Shown here in pieces: positions 59,246-64,000 of a stretch of 64,000 nt of DNA. Within the stretch, counting starts at the first letter, position 1; the number at the start of each line of letters is the position of its first letter. The DNA is from Alnus glutinosa (taxonomy: Eukaryota; Streptophyta; Magnoliopsida; Fagales; Betulaceae), in assembly GCF_958979055.1 (NCBI RefSeq), contig NC_084886.1, positions 51,667,654 to 51,731,653 on the forward strand, written 5' to 3'. A program made the translations under genes and the position numbers. A model generated the notes under the pieces. The model was not told the DNA's origin. It was given only the letters and a program-made list of their open reading frames with translations, and made no database searches.

Positions 59246-60057
59246 CCTTCAGATATGGTCTCGTAAAAACAACCTAGGTTTTGGTTTGCCTCTTTAATGA
59301 ATATTAATTAAGTAGTAAAGGTTTCATGAATATATATATATATATAGATTGTCCCTTTCTTGATAAACACAAGATTCTTTGGCCATTTCCAAACTTTGAG
59401 TAACGATACCAATTACAACGAGGACAGCTAAAGGCTGATCAGGCGGACGAGGCCAACACATATAAGTTTGATTGAAAATTACAAGGCAAAGACAAGGACT
59501 TAAAAAGTTTCAACAATTAACGTCAGGATCTATGTCCAATTATAAGCTTCAAGTAAACGAGTTATGGAGTCCTAGTTTCCAAGAAATCCATTAATTTACT
59601 ATGCATGTAGAATTAATCTTAATTAAATCAATCATTTATTAGAAGTTTAAATTTTTAAAATAAGTAATGATTTAGCATATTTGGTATTAGAATAAAGATC
59701 ATGAGTTCGAATCTTGTTTACGTCATTTACCTAACATTTCAATTAAATATTTTATGTGTTTGACAGAAGAAGCTAGAGTTTTTATTAGCTTAACATTTTG
59801 AGATAATTATAAGTAGTGATTTAACACAACCCACTGATATTGATGCATTTTCCTACTAAATACAAATTGGTACAAATATATAATCTATTGTTTTTAAAGA
59901 AGAAAAGAAACCTTTGATCTTAATTCCAAGTAGCTAGCTAGCAAGATGATCCATACAATTGCTTTCGGCTAGCTAGCTAATGGCTGGCTGATTAGCTAAT
60001 TAATATAACAGTATACTAGATAAGTGATTAATTTGTCTTTATGTCTCTGTATATGAG

Positions 60058-60065
60058 GCATATCC
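60058..60065 (+). promoter_or_regulatory. P1BS site 1 (PHR1-binding)
   Basis: GCATATCC matches the GNATATNC consensus bound by PHR1-type phosphate-starvation regulators, 181 bp upstream of the PT4-type start codon. Confidence 0.6.
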
Positions 60066-60090
60066 TTAATTAATTTTATCTATGGAAAAA

Positions 60091-60098
60091 GAATATCC
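60091..60098 (+). promoter_or_regulatory. P1BS site 2 (PHR1-binding)
   Basis: GAATATCC matches GNATATNC and lies 33 bp after the first site and 148 bp before the start codon. Paired P1BS sites are usual in phosphate-responsive promoters. Confidence 0.65.
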
Positions 60099-60115
60099 AT
60101 TATATTCCTTCGTTA

Positions 60116-60193
60116 ATTTCTTGTCGATTCTCCCAAAACTTAGTTTTAAACGTTTGTCATTTCTTGTCGATTCTCCCAAAACTTAGGTTTAAA
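60116..60193 (+). promoter_or_regulatory. Duplicated 35-bp unit with MYCS-like motif
   Basis: A 35-bp unit occurs at 60116-60150 and 60159-60193 with one mismatch (period 43). Each begins with TTTCTTGTC (60117, 60160), close to the mycorrhiza element MYCS (TTTCTTGTTC) found next to P1BS in PT4-type promoters. The final bases differ from the published element, so activity is inferred. Confidence 0.5.
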
Positions 60194-60245
60194 AAGAGCA
60201 AGCCAGATTAATATGCAGAGTACACACTAACCCCAACAAAAGAAA

Positions 60246-61808
60246 ATGGCGATAGCTGTGCTAGAAGCTCTTGACTCTGCCCGCACACAATGGTACCATG
60301 TCACCGCCATCGTGATTGCCGGAATGGGGTTTTTCACTGATGCATACGACCTTTTCTGCATCTCAACGGTCTCAAAACTATTAGGCCGCCTGTACTACTA
60401 CGACCCCAGCTTGGGAATTCCCGGAAAGCTCCCCAAAAGTGTTAACAACGCTGTAACTGGTGTTGCCTTAGTTGGTACCCTAATGGGCCAATTATTCTTC
60501 GGCTGGCTTGGTGACAAACTTGGCCGTAAAAGGGTTTATGGCGTAACTCTAGTTCTCATGGTCATTTGCGCCATATGCTCCGGATTGTCTTTCGGCTCAA
60601 GCGCAGAAGCCGTAATCGGAACACTTTGTTTCTTCAGGTTCTGGCTAGGCTTTGGTATTGGAGGAGACTATCCCCTCTCCGCCACAATCATGTCTGAATA
60701 CGCTAACAAAAAAACTCGTGGGGCATTCATCGCCGCGGTTTTTGCAATGCAAGGTGTGGGAATTATATTCGCCGGCCTCGTTTCCATGACACTTTCATTC
60801 ATCTTCCTCAAAAGGTACGACGAGGTTCCATTCAACTCTAATGCACTCTTTTCCACGCGACCGGAGGCAGATTATCTATGGCGGATTGTGCTTATGCTAG
60901 GAGCCCTTCCGGCGCTCTTGACCTTCTACTGGCGAATGAAAATGCCCGAAACGGGTCGGTACACAGCCTTAATCGAAGGGAACGCCAAACAAGCCGCTGC
61001 CGATATGGGTAGTGTTCTTGAACTTGAAATCCAAGCTGAACAAGACAAGTTATCCCACTTTAAAGCTGCAAATAGCTACCCTTTGCTCTCTAAGGAGTTC
61101 GTTCAGCGGCACGGGCGTCATCTAATAGGCACAATGAGCACATGGTTCTTGTTGGACATAGCCTTCTACAGCCAAAATCTTACCCAGAAGGATATTTTCC
61201 CGGTAATGAGATTAACCAAAAAAGCTATCGAAGTTAATGCTCTCGAAGAAGTCTTTGAGACCTCGCGTGCCATGTTTGTCGTCGCATTGCTCGGTACCTT
61301 CCCTGGTTACTGGTTCACCGTGATCTTCATCGAGAAGCTGGGCCGGTTCATCATCCAGCTCGTTGGCTTCTTCATGATGTCCGTCTTCATGCTTGTAATA
61401 GGGCTCAACTATGATTACCTCCTGGAAAAGAATCATGCCTACATCTTTGCGATTTTATACGGGCTAACGTTTTTCTTTGCAAATTTTGGGCCTAACAGCA
61501 CCACCTTCGTGCTTCCAGCAGAGTTGTTCCCAACCAGGGTGAGGGCCACATGTCATGCTATGAGCGCAGCAGCCGGGAAGGCAGGGGCAATGGTTGCGGC
61601 ATTTGGGATACAGAACTATACTTTGGATGGTCAACCACCTAAGATTAGGAAGGCCATGACCATTTTGGCAGTGACTAACTTACTAGGATTTTTCTGCACA
61701 TTCTTAGTGTCCGAGACCAAAGGGCGGTCTTTGGAAGAGATATCGGGTGAGGATTGCGGCGGCGCCGGCAACGAAACAAGGACTGCAGAATATCACGCGG
61801 AGGCTTAA
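60246..61808 (+). CDS. PT4: PHT1 phosphate transporter, PT4-type
   Basis: Proton-coupled inorganic phosphate importer of the major facilitator superfamily. The closest remembered family members are the mycorrhiza-inducible ones (Medicago PT4, tomato PT4, rice PT11), which act in the periarbuscular membrane of root cortex cells. Single exon, 520 residues, the usual length. About 12 membrane segments are evident. Key motifs: [15 protein letters not shown] at the N-terminus, TDAYDLF (31-37), MFS motif GDKLGRK (89-95), PHT1 signature [13 protein letters not shown] (139-151), central hydrophilic loop about 230-290, [19 protein letters not shown] in the second half and a short polar tail. The start fits the family N-terminus exactly. 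Two P1BS sites and two MYCS-like motifs upstream agree with control by phosphate starvation and mycorrhiza. A role in direct soil uptake, as for other PHT1 members, cannot be excluded from the protein alone. Confidence 0.94.
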   Translation: MAIAVLEALDSARTQWYHVTAIVIAGMGFFTDAYDLFCISTVSKLLGRLYYYDPSLGIPGKLPKSVNNAVTGVALVGTLMGQLFFGWLGDKLGRKRVYGVTLVLMVICAICSGLSFGSSAEAVIGTLCFFRFWLGFGIGGDYPLSATIMSEYANKKTRGAFIAAVFAMQGVGIIFAGLVSMTLSFIFLKRYDEVPFNSNALFSTRPEADYLWRIVLMLGALPALLTFYWRMKMPETGRYTALIEGNAKQAAADMGSVLELEIQAEQDKLSHFKAANSYPLLSKEFVQRHGRHLIGTMSTWFLLDIAFYSQNLTQKDIFPVMRLTKKAIEVNALEEVFETSRAMFVVALLGTFPGYWFTVIFIEKLGRFIIQLVGFFMMSVFMLVIGLNYDYLLEKNHAYIFAILYGLTFFFANFGPNSTTFVLPAELFPTRVRATCHAMSAAAGKAGAMVAAFGIQNYTLDGQPPKIRKAMTILAVTNLLGFFCTFLVSETKGRSLEEISGEDCGGAGNETRTAEYHAEA

Positions 61809-64000
61809 TTTGTGAAGGATCAAATTGGTCTCCTATATTTTAAAGAAAGCGCGCAATATTTATGAAATTAATGATCGAAGCATACGTGACAAGCCAAATA
61901 ATTAAGCGCTCAGGAAAAAATAAATAAAAAATAAAAAAATCAAGTGAATTGAAAGTATTTGCTTAATACGGGTCTGAATGTGTCTTTGTATTCTCTTCTT
62001 TTTTCTTTTTGTTTAATTTGTGTGTTTTATTTTCTAATCTTTCCCCTGTAATAGTGGAATGTAAAAGTTTTTCCCACACCATGCATGTAGAATATTAATA
62101 AATTACTTATTTGTTATTTTTGCCTTCTTTTCCTCTGTAATAAGTAGAGTAGCTCGAGAAACTTCAAACACATATTCTCCAAACACATATATCCAACCTA
62201 ACGATCAATTTAGACGGAGAAAGATTGAACCTAAAACTTCAAATAAAGAGATGAATAACAACTACTTAAATTAATGAGGTATTTGACATGCAGAGGGTAA
62301 CAGTTTGGGAAGCTAAAGTATAATTAGCTTAATTAAATACAATATTTGCTGGCCATTTTCTTAGATCGATGAGTTAATTTGTTAAACAAAAGCTTGATAA
62401 GTCTCTAATCTTTAGATATATAGTAAATCAAACGAGGGCAAAGCATATACATAACCTGAGTTAAAAATTACCAGGCAAATGTTAGAACTCAAAATTATCG
62501 ATTCTCAAAAACTTAGGTTAGGGTATATACATAGGAATAGAGCCAAAAATGAAATTACTATTCTTATAGAATAGTTATATGTTTTGTTGTTTAGGGTGTT
62601 TATTATTCCTGAGAATATCTATTTGATGAGAATGATTATTCTATTTAAAAAATGAGAGGAATATCTATGTCCCTATCAATCAAATATAGCCTTGATTTTT
62701 TTTTTTTATAGGTACCGAACTTTCACATTTTTTGAAAGAAAATATGTGAACTCCAAACCGTCTCAATTTAGGATTTACATTTTTCAGAAAGTCTCAATTA
62801 GAGGTTCTCCGTTAATATTTTTCTTGTTAAATCCTATCAAAATTTCCAAAATACCTCTATGTTTATTTTTTTTAAAAATAATTCTAAAAATTTTCAAAGA
62901 TTCAGGCATGGGTATTTTTGTAAATTCTGTTAAATTCTAACCAACACCTAAATCCTAATAATTTTTTTTTCCCAAAAAAATATAGGGGTATTTTGGAAAT
63001 TTTGATAGAATTTAATGAAAAATCCTAATGGAGAATCCCTAATTAAGACTTTTCGAAAAATTGATACCCTAAATTAAGACGGTTTGAAGTTTAGATATCT
63101 TCTTTTAAAAATTGTGAAAGTTCGGTACCCTTAAGTGAAGTTTTTTCTAAAAAAAAAATAATTTGGGGGGCAAAAAAAAGAAACCATCTCCCTGGATGAT
63201 CGACCCGTACTCCAAAAGAAGCATCAGGGGTGACCATGGGGAACAAAATACGATTCAATTCTAGGGTTAAGAAATTTGGGCAAAATACGATTCAATTCTA
63301 GTTTTTCTTTTTTAAAAAATAAATAAATAATTACTGTGTTATGTTACCAAATGAAAGAACATGAATAATCATTCCGTTCTAACTAGCCTATTGTACTTTT
63401 AATAATACTCATTCACATTCCTAAGAAATCATCGTTCCAGTGTAACTGTGTGACAATTAATATAGCTTTAGAATTACATGTTCCACAAGCTCACCATATA
63501 TTTCCAAGGAGCTTATTCATGCATATAACGCTTAATTAGCTTGGACTTGTACAATTTGCATGGGATTGCACGATAGCACGTCAAACTCTTAGGATTGGGA
63601 TGTCCAGCAAAATTTGCTAACTAAATTAATAGCAATTGTAAGAGAGCTCAATTAAATAGAATCCACTTGCTCAAATAAATTTTGAACTGTTCCTACCTAG
63701 CTACTTGGTCATGTGAGTCTCATATAGACTCTCTCATAATTATTGTTCGAATTGCTAAAAATTCTGTTCCAAACTCTTAATATGTGAAAACTATAAGAAA
63801 AGTACCTATTAATATTGGAGAATGACATTGATCTTATGGGTTAAGATTCTGATATCCAAGATTTTAAAAATTAAGTACTGTAATTGGTTCGGTAAATTTT
63901 AAAGATGTCATGGGTCAAGTCTCATATTGATTGTGTACTAGCCGATACTCAGGGGCGGAGCTACCCCTGGGCCCCCCAAGGCCAGGGGTTTCTCCCCAAA
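61809..64000. other. 3' flank and intergenic repeats
   Basis: After the transporter's presumed 3' UTR, the stretch holds the foldback element at 62711-63129, a 36-bp-period direct repeat (CAAAATACGATTCAATTCTA at about 63245 and 63281) and, at the very end, AGGGGCGGAGCTACCCC. The last resembles the terminus of another plant transposon cut by the window edge. No further gene is seen. Confidence 0.55.
62711..63129. mobile_element. Foldback element with long arms, 419 bp
   Basis: GGTACCGAACTTTCACA on the left pairs with TGTGAAAGTTCGGTACC-like text on the right, and pairing continues for about 150 bp per arm (CAAACCGTCT; ATCAAAATTTCCAAAATACC). No target-site duplication is clear, so edges may be a few bases off. 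Non-coding. Confidence 0.75.

Larger units (their letters stand above)
57417..60057. other. Intergenic, no gene supported
   Basis: It contains three MITE-like elements and a copy of the dispersed repeat also at 6520-6780 (here about 59630-59825). An 85-codon open frame at 58749-59006 (ending in the PLPREIIPEYTACRT region) has protein-like composition. It has no recognised homologue, splice partner or promoter, so it may be a relic exon or chance. Confidence 0.45.

Overview
The window reads as nuclear DNA of a flowering plant. It is A+T-rich, its genes have many GT-AG introns, and all six recognisable families are plant proteins: WRKY, SPEECHLESS, dihydrofolate synthetase, AG-peptide, MTM1 and PHT1/PT4. 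The abundance of small foldback DNA transposons and a PT4-clade phosphate transporter suggest a eudicot able to form arbuscular mycorrhiza, perhaps a woody rosid. That placement is inference.

Layout. 1-9100 is gene-free and rich in repeats: a tandem duplication, a 1.8 kb Mutator-like foldback element inside one of its copies, a 0.7 kb GC-rich inverted-repeat element and a 0.57 kb Mutator-like foldback. 9954-11950 (+) is a group III WRKY gene of three exons. 12.0-19.0 kb holds microsatellites and MITEs. 18992-21418 (-) is SPEECHLESS, the stomatal-lineage bHLH factor. 21.8-27.9 kb is intergenic with several MITEs. 27939-34538 (-) is a ten-exon mitochondrial dihydrofolate synthetase. 35665-39183 and 41174-44920 (both +) are a tandemly duplicated pair of intact three-exon genes for an unrecognised coiled-coil, acidic, probably nuclear protein. 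46426-46889 (+) is a 60-residue arabinogalactan peptide. 49246-55086 (-) is a ten-exon mitochondrial carrier of the MTM1/SLC25A39-40 type. 56717-57407 is another Mutator-like element. 60246-61808 (+) is an intronless PHT1 phosphate transporter whose upstream region carries two P1BS sites and a duplicated MYCS-like motif. The rest is repeats.

The genes are unrelated in function, as is usual in plants; there is no operon-like cluster. The informative structures are the local duplications and the transposons: three elements have 9-bp target-site duplications, and one also has a paralogous empty site inside this window. I joined exons by hand from splice consensus, reading frame and remembered family sequence. 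Coding exon edges are reliable to the base in most cases; UTRs and transcription starts are not determined. I saw no viral, CRISPR, rRNA or tRNA feature.
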